A stretch of 64,000 bases of DNA from Myxococcales bacterium (GTDB lineage Bacteria; Myxococcota; Polyangia; Nannocystales; Nannocystaceae), in assembly GCA_016793465.1 (NCBI GenBank), contig JAEUJW010000017.1:89457-153456 (forward strand). Direction: 5' to 3'. Positions 24,864-35,648 of the stretch are shown piece by piece; the first letter of the stretch is position 1; each line of letters starts with the position of its first letter. The notes beneath the pieces were generated by a model. The model was not told where the DNA came from, did no database searches, and worked only from the letters and a program-made list of their open reading frames with translations. Position numbers and translations under genes: made by a program.

Positions 24864-26507
24864 GTGAGCGGGGCGAGACGTCTGGGCCGCTACGAGGTCG
24901 GCGAACGGCTCGGGAGCGGCGGGCTCGGCGAAGTGTATCTGGCCCATGTCGAGGGAGCCAGAGGCTTCCGCAAGCGCGTGGTGATCAAGCAGATCCGTCG
25001 CGAGCTCGCGGCGCGCCCGGAGGTGGCGTCGCTGCTGCGCGCCGAGGCGGAGGTTGTGCAGCGGCTGGCGCACGGCAACATCGTGCAGGTGCTCGACTTC
25101 GGGGTGGAGGACGGCCAGGCGTACGTGGTGATGGAGCACGTCGACGGGGCGTCGCTGGCGGCGCTGCTGGCCGACGCGGGGGCGCGGGCGCAGCTCGACG
25201 CGGCGGCGGCGCTGTTCGTGGTCGAGGCGGTGTGCGCGGCGCTGGCCCACGCGCACGCGCAGCCGGGGCTGGTGCATCGCGACGTGACGCCGGCGAACAT
25301 CCTGGTGTCGCGCGACGGGGTGGTGAAGCTGACGGACTTCGGGATCGCGTCGCTGATCGCGACCACGGCCGACGCGGGCACGCCGGGCTACGCGGCGCCG
25401 GAGCAGCGCGCGGGGCGGGCGGTCGACGCGCGGGCCGACGTGTACGCGCTCGGAGTGGTGCTCGGTGAGCTGGTCGCCGGCGAGGACGAGGCGCTGCGGG
25501 CGATCGCGCGGCGGGCGAGTTCACCTGAACGTGAGGACAGGTTCGCGTCGGCGGAGGCGCTGGCGGCGGCGCTCGAGCGCTGGCGGGCGGAGCGGGGGAT
25601 CTTGCGCGCGGCGCCGGGGCTGGCGCTCGCGGTGCGCGGGCTGCAGGCGCGAAGCGCCAGGCTGGCGGACGGCGTGGGGGCCTCGCTGGCGCGGCGCGGG
25701 CGCGAGGCGGTGACGGCCGCGCTGGCGCCCGCGCGGCCGCGCAGGGCTCGGTGGGTGGGGCTGGCAGGCGGGGCGCTGGGGCTCGGGGCGCTCGCGTGGG
25801 CGGCGGTGACGCTGGCCGGCGCAGCCGGGACGGCGACGCGGGAAGCGGCGGGCGAGGCGGCGAACGGGAGCGCCGCGAGCGTCGCGGCGGGCAGGCTCGA
25901 CGAGCGGGCGGGCGACGCGGCACTCGGCGGTGCGCCCACGAGCGAGGCGGGAGCGACGATCGGTGCGCCGTTCGGCGACGCGGATGCGAAGGGGGATGCG
26001 CCCGCGAGCGCAGCGGGGGCGACGATCGGTACGCTGGTGAGCGACGCTGATGCGAAGGTTGATGCGCCCGCGAGCGCAGCGGGGGCGACGATCGGTGCGC
26101 CATCCGGCGACGCGGATGCGAAGGGTGATGCGCCCGCGAGCGAAGCCACGGGCGGTGTGCTGGCGAGTGACGCGGCGGCGGACGTGGGTGCGCCAGCAAG
26201 CGACGCGCGTGCGAGCGACGCGGGGGTCGGGCTCGGCGCGGGTGAGCAGCCGGCGATCTCGGGCGGGGAAAAAAGTAAATTAAAAACTATTAAACATTCG
26301 CGGCGGGAGAAGGGGCGGCTCTTATTAAATTTGGTGCCGTGGGCCGAGGCGAGCGTCGACGGGCGGGTGCTCGGGCGGACGCCGCTGGCGGTCGATCTGG
26401 CGGCGGGACGCTATACGATGGAGCTGGTCAACCCGGAGCTCGGGCAGCGGCGCACGCGTACGATCATTATTAATGGCGGGGGAGAGACCCGCGTGACCGA
26501 CTGGTAG
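24864..26507 (+). CDS. Ser/Thr protein kinase with transmembrane segment and PEGA-like C-terminus
   Basis: 547 aa from the GTG at 24864; an earlier GTG at 24846 with GGGGAG 8 bases before it is an alternative that would overlap the divergent gene. Hanks-type kinase domain at about 8-255: [10 protein letters not shown], Lys42, HRDVTPAN (138-145, with the V-T variant seen in myxobacterial kinases), DFG at 158 and APE. A membrane helix lies about 296-316. The outer part has a 22-residue tandem repeat (nucleotides 25932-26145), a Lys-rich AT-rich stretch (26269-26297), and a PEGA domain (about 482-547: [17 protein letters not shown]). Probably signals to the FHA regulator encoded 2 bases downstream. 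Confidence 0.88.
   Translation: MSGARRLGRYEVGERLGSGGLGEVYLAHVEGARGFRKRVVIKQIRRELAARPEVASLLRAEAEVVQRLAHGNIVQVLDFGVEDGQAYVVMEHVDGASLAALLADAGARAQLDAAAALFVVEAVCAALAHAHAQPGLVHRDVTPANILVSRDGVVKLTDFGIASLIATTADAGTPGYAAPEQRAGRAVDARADVYALGVVLGELVAGEDEALRAIARRASSPEREDRFASAEALAAALERWRAERGILRAAPGLALAVRGLQARSARLADGVGASLARRGREAVTAALAPARPRRARWVGLAGGALGLGALAWAAVTLAGAAGTATREAAGEAANGSAASVAAGRLDERAGDAALGGAPTSEAGATIGAPFGDADAKGDAPASAAGATIGTLVSDADAKVDAPASAAGATIGAPSGDADAKGDAPASEATGGVLASDAAADVGAPASDARASDAGVGLGAGEQPAISGGEKSKLKTIKHSRREKGRLLLNLVPWAEASVDGRVLGRTPLAVDLAAGRYTMELVNPELGQRRTRTIIINGGGETRVTDW
25932..26145 (+). repeat. 66-bp tandem repeat, three full units plus a partial
   Basis: Units begin at 25932, 25998, 26064 and 26130, period 66 bases (22 codons), in frame with the kinase. 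The encoded core is GATIG followed by DADAKxDAPAS. Copy number may vary without breaking the frame. Confidence 0.85.
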
Positions 26508-26509
26508 GC

Positions 26510-27910
26510 ATGCACGACGGAACTTCGCACACCCAGCAGCTCCGCGACGATCGCGGGGGCGTCTCTCTGCGTCGGCACCCGCTGCGCGTCACGGTGCTCT
26601 CGGGGCCGGACCGCAAGAAGACGGGCGACTTCACCGGCGACCGCGTCGTCATCGGGTCGCACGAGAGCTGCGACCTGGTGCTGAGCGACCCGACGGTGTC
26701 GCGGCAGCACCTCGAGGTCTCGCTGGTGCCGCGGGGCTACGCGCTGCACGACCTCGACTCGCGCAACGGGACGTTCATCGGCGAGGTGCGGGTCGGCGAG
26801 GTGACGATCGACCGCGAGACCAGGGTGCGGCTCGGCGGGACCGAGCTGCGGCTGACGCCGCTGCGCACCACGGTGGACCTGAAGCTGCCGGACGCCGACC
26901 GGTTCGGGGCGCTGCTCGGGCGCAGCCCGGCCATGCGCAGGGTGTTCGAGGTGCTCGCGCGGGTGGCGGGCAGCGACGCGACGGTGCTGATCACCGGCGA
27001 GTCGGGGACCGGCAAGGAGGTCGCGGCGCGGGCGCTGCACGAGGCCAGCCCGCGGCGCAACGGGCCGTTCGTGGTGGTCGACTGCGGCGGGCTGGCGGCC
27101 AACCTGGTGGAGAGCGAGCTGTACGGGCACCAGCGCGGGGCGTTCACCGGCGCGGCGCAGGCGCGCGACGGAGCGTTCGTGGCGGCCGACGGGGGCACGC
27201 TGTTCCTCGACGAGATCGGCGAGCTGCCGCTCGAGCAGCAGACGCGCTTGCTCGGGGCGCTCGAGCGGCGGCAGGTCCAGCCGCTCGGCAGCAACCGCAT
27301 GCGCGCGGTCGACGTGCGGGTGGTCGCGGCGACCAACCGCGACCTGCGCAAGGAGGTCAACCGCGGCGGCTTTCGTCCCGACCTGTACTTTCGCCTGGCG
27401 GTGGTCGGCGTGCACATGCCGCCGCTGCGCGAGCACCTCGAGGACATCCCGATGTACGTCGCGGCGATGCTGGCGGAGTGGTCGGAGGGCGGGGCGGCGG
27501 GGCTCGACGCCGAGACGGTGGCGCGCTTGCAGGCGCAGACGTGGCCGGGCAACGTCCGCGAGCTGCGCAACACGATCGAGCGGGCGGTGCTGCTCGGCGA
27601 GCTGGCGCTGCCTGGCGGCGACGAGCCGCGGGCCGACGTGAAGGAGCCGACGAGCGCGGGCGCGGCGGCGGCGCTGCCGGGGCCCGGGGCGGTCGATCCG
27701 GACGTGCCGTTCAAGGTCGGCAAGGCGGCGCTGGTCGAGGCGTACGAGCGGGCCTACGTGGCGGCGCTGATGCAGCGGTGGAACCAGAACATCACGCGGG
27801 CGACGCGGGCGGCGGAGATCGATCGGGTGTACCTGCTGCGCCTGCTCGACCGCTACGGGCTGCGGCCGGGTCGCGGCGGAGGCCATAGCGGCGGACAAAC
27901 CGAGGCGTGA
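26510..27910 (+). CDS. FHA-domain sigma-54-dependent transcription activator
   Basis: 466-aa cytosolic regulator. FHA domain at about 25-115 ([33 protein letters not shown]), which binds phosphothreonine. AAA+ domain at about 135-370: Walker A GESGTGKE (163-170), GAFTGA loop (210-215) intact for sigma-54 contact, Walker [11 protein letters not shown], sensor [12 protein letters not shown] Fis-like helix-turn-helix ends the protein ([27 protein letters not shown]). It starts 2 bases after the kinase stop; the kinase is the obvious partner that could phosphorylate or load the FHA domain. Targets are unknown; the ligase-like operon downstream has a sigma-70-like rather than a -24/-12 promoter. 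Confidence 0.93.
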   Translation: MHDGTSHTQQLRDDRGGVSLRRHPLRVTVLSGPDRKKTGDFTGDRVVIGSHESCDLVLSDPTVSRQHLEVSLVPRGYALHDLDSRNGTFIGEVRVGEVTIDRETRVRLGGTELRLTPLRTTVDLKLPDADRFGALLGRSPAMRRVFEVLARVAGSDATVLITGESGTGKEVAARALHEASPRRNGPFVVVDCGGLAANLVESELYGHQRGAFTGAAQARDGAFVAADGGTLFLDEIGELPLEQQTRLLGALERRQVQPLGSNRMRAVDVRVVAATNRDLRKEVNRGGFRPDLYFRLAVVGVHMPPLREHLEDIPMYVAAMLAEWSEGGAAGLDAETVARLQAQTWPGNVRELRNTIERAVLLGELALPGGDEPRADVKEPTSAGAAAALPGPGAVDPDVPFKVGKAALVEAYERAYVAALMQRWNQNITRATRAAEIDRVYLLRLLDRYGLRPGRGGGHSGGQTEA

Positions 27911-27975
27911 TGGACGTGCGCGCGCGTTTCGGCGCGGCTCGGAAATGCACGATCCGCGGCGGATCGAGAGACGGC

Positions 27976-28005
27976 TTGACGCAGCAAATGGCGCTGGCCG
28001 ATAAG
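27976..28005 (+). promoter_or_regulatory. Sigma-70-like promoter for the ligase-like operon
   Basis: TTGACG (27976-27981), an 18-base spacer and GATAAG (28000-28005) stand 41 bases before the ATG at 28047. This is the best -35/-10 pair seen in the window. No TGGCAC/TTGC sigma-54 site was found in this gap. Confidence 0.55.
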
Positions 28006-28046
28006 ACAGTCGGCGCTGGAGCACCAGGGCCAAAGAGGCGAGCCCC

Positions 28047-28652
28047 ATGGCTAAACCGATCATCGTCACTCTGGGTGGGGTCGAGTCCCGCTTCGATCAC
28101 GAGAAGCTGGACCGCACCAAGCTGTACGGCCGGCGCCAGCGCCAGGTGCTGGACCCCGGCGGGAAGAAGTGCGAGCGGGCCGAGCTGACGCGCGACGGGA
28201 CGCTGCTGATCCGCTCGGGCATGACGGCGCAGGGCTACTTCGACGAGGCGGGCACGTGGATCCCGAACGGCAAGCTGGTCGGGCTCGACGCCGAGGGCAA
28301 CCCTGTCAAGCAGGTGCCGTCGACGCTCGGCGAGCCGCAGAAGCTGAGCGGGCCGGTCAAGCCCGACGAGGTGCTCGACCTGGCGGTGCGGGCGATCTAC
28401 GTGCTGGCCGCGGAGCAGCTCGACCCCAAGCTCGAGGCGGAGCTGAAGGCCGGCAAGATCTACAAGTTCCCGTTCAACTACCGCCCCGACTACGAGTCGG
28501 AGGTGGCGTTCCTGGTCGGCAACGCGAACGGCTACTTCGCGATGGTCGGGACGCCCGCCGAGACGGTGTGGTGCGAGCTGCAGACGGTCGCGGCGGCCGA
28601 GGTCGCCGACGACGGCGGCGACGACGACGAGCTGGACTTCGAGATGTTCTGA
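28047..28652 (+). CDS. Unknown protein, first gene of ligase-like operon
   Basis: 201-aa cytosolic protein without signal peptide or membrane segment. Not recognised. It begins MAKPIIVTLGGVESRFDHEKLDR and contains short beta-strand-like pieces (DGTLLIRSGMTAQGYFDEAGTW, GKLVGLDAEGN), a helical middle (DEVLDLAVRAIYVLAAEQLD) and a Tyr/Phe-rich stretch (KIYKFPFNYRPDYESEVAFLV), then an acidic tail of Asp and Glu. GAGG lies before the ATG at 28047. It is 13 bases before the next gene and under the promoter at 27976-28005. Its place suggests a partner of the ligase-like enzyme, which is inference only. Confidence 0.8.
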   Translation: MAKPIIVTLGGVESRFDHEKLDRTKLYGRRQRQVLDPGGKKCERAELTRDGTLLIRSGMTAQGYFDEAGTWIPNGKLVGLDAEGNPVKQVPSTLGEPQKLSGPVKPDEVLDLAVRAIYVLAAEQLDPKLEAELKAGKIYKFPFNYRPDYESEVAFLVGNANGYFAMVGTPAETVWCELQTVAAAEVADDGGDDDELDFEMF

Positions 28653-28665
28653 GGAGGCAACAGCG

Positions 28666-29364
28666 ATGCGCAAGATCCACCTGATGAACGAGGGCGCGCG
28701 CGACGCGACGGTCGCCATCGAGTCGGTCCGCGAGCGGGTCGGCACGACCATGGGGCTGCCCGGCAAGAAGCTGCAGTTTCGCCGCTACGTGGCCTCGGCC
28801 GAGTCGGGGCTGCACGACAAGCTGGCGGCGCAGCACGGCGACAAGCTCGGGCAGGCGCTGCTCGACGGCGACCCGGAGATCGACCGCGAGGTCGTCGGCC
28901 GCCAGGCGGGCGACACCCAGACGGTGTTCCTCTCGGGCTCGGGCGAGGTGCTGCACGCGTCGCCGTCGCTCGTCGACGTGCTGTTCGCGCCCGACGGCAG
29001 CGAGCGCGAGCGCAAGCCGGCCGAGGACGTGCCGGCCAACACCAACGAGGAGGCGCCGGTCCGCTGGACCAAGATGCGGATGAAGCGCGCCGAGGTGGTG
29101 ACCAAGTTCGCGTTCCGGCGCACGGTCCAAATTAAACACGTCGACGGCCTCAGCTTCGACTTCCTGTACGCCATGGCCAAGGACCTGGCGGACAAGGACG
29201 AGGTGGCGCTGCTCGGCGCGGGCCCGAAGGGGCGCGACCCGCTGATCTTCCAGGAGAACGGCACGCCGTACCGCGCCTTCCTCGAGGGCCGCGTCGACGG
29301 GCAGAAGTACAAGCTGCTGCTCCACCTCAGCAACCTCGAGCTGCGCACGCTGGCCGCGACCTGA
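28666..29364 (+). CDS. Unknown protein, second gene of ligase-like operon
   Basis: 232-aa cytosolic protein, not recognised. GGAGG is 9 bases before the ATG at 28666. The N-terminal half is helical and charged; the second half has a basic cluster (RWTKMRMKRAEVVTKFAFRR at about 137-156, with 20 residues of Arg/Lys-rich helix) followed by strand-like TVQIKHVDGLSFDFLYAM and a closing YKLLLHLSNLELRTL. The basic patch could bind nucleic acid. The gene lies 13 bases after gene 1 and 29 bases before the ligase-like gene, so a single transcript is likely. An AT-rich island is at 29128-29137. Confidence 0.8.
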   Translation: MRKIHLMNEGARDATVAIESVRERVGTTMGLPGKKLQFRRYVASAESGLHDKLAAQHGDKLGQALLDGDPEIDREVVGRQAGDTQTVFLSGSGEVLHASPSLVDVLFAPDGSERERKPAEDVPANTNEEAPVRWTKMRMKRAEVVTKFAFRRTVQIKHVDGLSFDFLYAMAKDLADKDEVALLGAGPKGRDPLIFQENGTPYRAFLEGRVDGQKYKLLLHLSNLELRTLAAT

Positions 29365-29393
29365 ACCCCGAGACGCGCGAAGGAACCCCGACC

Positions 29394-30857
29394 ATGACCC
29401 TGTTCACCGTCGACAGCGCCCGCCCGCTCGGCAAGGGCAAACAATCTCCCGCCGGCAGCATCACCGACGCCGACATGGCGGCGATGGTCCGCAACTACAA
29501 GCGCGTGGTCGCGGGCAGCTACCGCTCGCTGGTGTTCGAGGACCTGGCGACGCCGGCGCTGCCGGGCGGCAACCTGCTGGTGTCGCCGAAGATCGACGGC
29601 GAGATGTGGTTCCTCGTGCTCGGCGACGGGCCGGCGTTCCTGGCCTCGCCGACCGGGCGCGTGGTCTCGGGCGACGTGCCCGTGCTGACCGAGGCGACCG
29701 CGCTGGCGGGCAAGGTCCAGGGCCGCACGGTGCTGGCGGGCGAGCTGTTCGCGGTCAAGCCGGCGGGGCAGGGCCGCCCGCGCGTCGGCGACCTGGCGGC
29801 GGTGATGGGCGGCGAGGACAAGGCGCAGGTCGAGCGCATGGCCTTCGTGGCCTTCGACCTGGTGGTCGGCGGCGACGCCGAGGCGCCGCAGCGCAGCCTG
29901 GTGTACAGCGAGCGGCTCGACGTGCTGCGGCGGCTGCTGGCCGGCGGCAAGCGCGTGCAGGCGATCAAGACCGAGGCGGCGTCGGGCAGCGAGCGGGTGC
30001 TGGCGCTGTGGAACGAGTGGGTCGAGGGCGGCAAGGGCGAGGGCCTGGTGCTGCGCACCGGCGACAACTTCGTCTACAAGGCCAAGCCGTCGATCACGCT
30101 CGACGCGGTGATCATCGGCTACACCGACAGCTCGGACGACCCCGACGGCGTCGGCGCGCTGCTGATGGCGATGATGCGCGAGGACGGGCAGTTCCAGATC
30201 ATCGGCTCGTGCGGCAACATGCCGACCGAGGTCCGCCAGCAATTCAAAAAGGCGCTGTCGGGCAAGGAGATCGCGTCGAACTACAGGTACGCCAACAGCA
30301 AGGGCGCGCTGTACCGCTTCGTCAGGCCGGAGACGGTCATCGAGTTCAAGGTGACCGACGTGCAGGGCGAGGACTCGTCGGGCGAGTCGATCCTGCGCAT
30401 GGTGCTCGAGCACTCCGAGCGCGGCTGGACGGTGGTCCGTGAGCTGCCGGGCGCGAGCATCCTGCACCCGGTGTTCGTGCGCGTCCGCGACGACAAGCAG
30501 GTCAACAAGACCGACATCCGCGTGGCCCAGGTGCTCGAGCGCTGCCTCGTCGAGGGGCTCGGCAAGAAGGCCGAGAAGGTGGTGCTGCCGGCCTCGACGG
30601 TGGTCCGCCGCGAGGTCTACGTGAAGGCCGCCAAGGGCCAGAGCTCGGTGCGCAAGCTGGTGGTGTGGAAGACCAACAAGGAGACGGTCGACCGCAGCTA
30701 CCCGGCGTTCGTGGTCCACTGGACCGACTACTCGCCCGGCCGCAAGGACCCGCTGCAGCGCGAGGTCCGGGTGGCCCCGACGCTCGCCGACGCGATCAAG
30801 ATCGGCGACGACATGATCGCCGAGAACGTGAAGAAGGGCTGGGACCGCCACGCGTAG
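29394..30857 (+). CDS. Divergent ATP-dependent DNA ligase-like nucleotidyltransferase
   Basis: 487-aa cytosolic protein. Covalent nucleotidyltransferase motifs are in order: motif I KIDGEM with Lys66 as probable adenylylation site, a motif Ia-like SPTGRVVSG, motif III AGELF (Glu117), motif IIIa AFVAFDLVV, motif IV EGLVLR (Glu216), motif V KAK (229-231). An OB-fold start similar to that of ATP-dependent ligases (RFVRPETVIEFKVTDVQ, about 308-324) follows, then about 160 residues of unrecognised C-terminal sequence. The Arg that normally ends motif I (KxDGxR) is replaced by Met, so the activity may differ from normal DNA ligation. AAGGA lies before the ATG. Alternatives: RNA ligase or mRNA-capping-like enzyme. 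Confidence 0.8.
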   Translation: MTLFTVDSARPLGKGKQSPAGSITDADMAAMVRNYKRVVAGSYRSLVFEDLATPALPGGNLLVSPKIDGEMWFLVLGDGPAFLASPTGRVVSGDVPVLTEATALAGKVQGRTVLAGELFAVKPAGQGRPRVGDLAAVMGGEDKAQVERMAFVAFDLVVGGDAEAPQRSLVYSERLDVLRRLLAGGKRVQAIKTEAASGSERVLALWNEWVEGGKGEGLVLRTGDNFVYKAKPSITLDAVIIGYTDSSDDPDGVGALLMAMMREDGQFQIIGSCGNMPTEVRQQFKKALSGKEIASNYRYANSKGALYRFVRPETVIEFKVTDVQGEDSSGESILRMVLEHSERGWTVVRELPGASILHPVFVRVRDDKQVNKTDIRVAQVLERCLVEGLGKKAEKVVLPASTVVRREVYVKAAKGQSSVRKLVVWKTNKETVDRSYPAFVVHWTDYSPGRKDPLQREVRVAPTLADAIKIGDDMIAENVKKGWDRHA

Positions 30858-30887
30858 GCGGCCGGTCGCGGCCCGGATCGGTGGGGG

Positions 30888-31664
30888 TCAGGCCGTCTCG
30901 CCGCCGTCGATGGCGAGGGCCTGGCCGGTGATGCCGCCGGCGTCGGGGCTGGCGAGGTAGGCGACGAGGGTCGCGATCTCGTCGGGGTCGCGCAGGCGGC
31001 CCTGCGGGGAGAAGCCGGCGAGCGCGGCGCGGGCCTCGTCGGTGGAGCGGCCGGTGGTGGCCTGGATGTTCTCGGCGGCGCGCGTGACGATGTCGGTGTC
31101 GGTGAAGCCGGGGCACACGGCGTTGACGGTGACGCCCTTGCGCGCGAGCTCGACGGCGAGGGAGCGGGTGAGGCCGAGCAGGCCGGCCTTGCTGGCGGCG
31201 TAGGCCGCGGTGTAGGCGTAGCCCTTCAGCGCGGCGGTCGAGGCGATGCTGATCACGCGGCCCCAGCCGGCCTTGATCATGCCGGGCACGAGCGCGCGGG
31301 TGAGGGCGAACGGGGCGGTGAGGTTGAGCTCGAGCAGGGCGGCCCAGTGGGCGTCGTCGGTGCGCGCGAGCGGGGCGGAGCCGGCGGCCCCGGCGTTGTT
31401 GACGAGCACCTGGACGCCGGCGCCGAGGCCTTCGCAGTAGGTCGCGAGCTCGGCGAGGAAGCGGGCGCGGTCGGCGGGGTCGCCGAGCTCGCACGGCAGC
31501 ACGTGGATCTTGCCGGCGGCGATCGGGCGCAGCTCGGCGGCGACGCTGGTGAGGGCGGGCTGGTCGCGGCCCGAGAGGACGAGGGCGTGGCCCGGCGCGA
31601 GGGCGCGGGCGATGGCGCGGCCGATGCCGCGGCTGGCCCCGGTGACGAGCGCGAGGGGTGGCAT
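30888..31664 (-). CDS. Short-chain dehydrogenase/reductase (FabG-like)
   Basis: 258-aa classical SDR oxidoreductase. Cofactor motif TGASRGIG (about 8-15), NNAG (about 90), catalytic Ser in SIASTAAL and the YxxxK pair in YAASK, and the C-terminal PGFTDTDI and ITGQALAIDGG are all present. The Arg after the first motif and the SGRD stretch favour NADP(H). It could reduce a 3-oxoacyl thioester or act on another alcohol/ketone; sequence alone does not tell. It begins 14 bases after the stop of the Ser/Thr kinase gene on the same strand, so the two are probably co-transcribed. Confidence 0.88.
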   Translation of the reverse strand: MPPLALVTGASRGIGRAIARALAPGHALVLSGRDQPALTSVAAELRPIAAGKIHVLPCELGDPADRARFLAELATYCEGLGAGVQVLVNNAGAAGSAPLARTDDAHWAALLELNLTAPFALTRALVPGMIKAGWGRVISIASTAALKGYAYTAAYAASKAGLLGLTRSLAVELARKGVTVNAVCPGFTDTDIVTRAAENIQATTGRSTDEARAALAGFSPQGRLRDPDEIATLVAYLASPDAGGITGQALAIDGGETA

Positions 31665-31678
31665 GCGGCCCGAGTCTA

Positions 31679-33304
<1,626 letters not shown>

Positions 33305-33447
33305 GTCGACGCCGCAGTGTCGCACCAATCCCGGGCCCATGGCGCCGCCGCGACGTCATGGGCGTACTTGCACGCACCGGCGCGGGGTTCGAGATTGCGC
33401 CCGCACGCGGCTTGTGGCGGCCGCGCGGGCGGTGATACGTATGGGGC

Positions 33448-34292
<845 letters not shown>

Positions 34293-34296
<4 letters not shown>

Positions 34297-35648
34297 GGCG
34301 GGCGATCGGTCCGGCGCTGCTCGGCGCCTCGCTCGTGCAGTGCTTCGCGGTGCCGGAGCGCGGCTGCGAGGACGAGAGCGGGCTGTACGTCGCCTACCAC
34401 GTGTGCATGCCGTCGGCGGGGTTCGAGCTCGGGGTGCAGAAGCTCATCCTCGACCTGAAGCGCGCCGACTTCGACGGCGAGGGCATCGCCAACGACCTCG
34501 CCGGGCTGGCGTACATCGTCGACCCGGCGAACCCGGAGAACACGCAGGCGAGCGCGGCGATCGTGCGCGTGCGCCGGCAGCTGGGCGCGCCGCAGCTGGA
34601 GGAGCTGGCGGTGCCGGTCGGGACCGTCGACGTCACGCCGGTGCACCTGGGCTCGAGCCAGCAGAGCCTGGCCTACGCGATCGACGACAGCTACGGCGCG
34701 GCGACCGGGAAGATCGAGCTGCGCATCAACAGCAACGGCGTGTTCACCGAGCCGGTGACCGGCGACCTGGACAACCTGCTGCAGCAGGGCTGCCGCGCGC
34801 CGTCCGACGTGACGACGCTGAGCGACGAGCCGGTGGTGCTGGTGACGTGCGAGCGGGAGGACGCGCCCGACGAGCCGGTGGCGTTCGGGCGGGCCGACAT
34901 CGGCGTGGTCTACCTGGTGCCGTTCGTCGAGTCGGGGGGCAACGGGCTGTTCTTCTACGGGCTCGAGGAGGACGAGGTCGACGGGGTCCACGGCACGCAG
35001 CTGTTCGACGGCGACGGCGAGGCCGACGGCCCGCTGTTCGGCGCGGCGATCTCGAAGCCGACCGCGGGCGACGGCGCCACCGCGCAGAACCTCGAGCACG
35101 ACAAGGTCGTGATCGTGCAGCTGAAGGAGGCCGACGACATGCCGGGCATGGACAAGCCGGACATGGCGCCGATGGCCACGGTCCGCCTCGAGGACGGGCC
35201 GATCGAGGACCTCTACTCCGGCCAGCTCGACGGCGAGGGGACGATCGAGCTGATCTCGCGCCACCAGGACCGCGGGTACCTGCGGATCTTGCAGCAGCGC
35301 GAGCCCGGCTCGCTGAGCTTCGGGGTGGTCGGGGAGCCGCTCGAGGTCTCGCAGCCGCTCGATGTCGCGGTCGGCGACTTCACGGGCGACGGCGCGGTCG
35401 ACATCGCGGTGGCCTACGCCGAGGCCGACGTGGCCAAGCTCGGGGTGTTCATCCGCGCGCCCGACCGCGACGAGTTCGAGTTCGGGTTCGCCGAGATGGG
35501 CGGGGTCGGCGAGCGCGAGCTGGCCACCGCGATCGAGGCGCTCGACGTCGACGACGACGGGGCGCTGGACCTGGCCGTCGCGGTCGCCACCGAGGACGTC
35601 GGCACCGAGATCCGGGTGTTCCTCAACCGGGCGGCGGGGCCGCGATGA
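34293..35648 (+). CDS. Exported FG-GAP/VCBS-repeat protein
   Basis: 451 aa from a TTG at 34293 that overlaps the preceding stop codon; no ATG or GTG precedes the signal-like sequence (AIGPALLGASLVQC), so the TTG with coupled translation is the best choice. The middle is beta-rich and acidic with no known domain. The C-terminal 110 residues carry two FG-GAP/VCBS-type units with calcium-binding loops (LDVAVGDFTGDGAVDIAVAY and IEALDVDDDGALDLAVAV), which fold as integrin-like propeller blades. Probably a surface or periplasmic partner of the TPR protein. Its last 26 bases overlap the convergent glycosyltransferase gene. Confidence 0.78.

Noticed and set aside
27911..28046. Sigma-54 promoter controlled by the adjacent activator
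   Set aside because: No TGGCAC-N5-TTGC pair; a sigma-70-like TTGACG-N18-GATAAG fits better.
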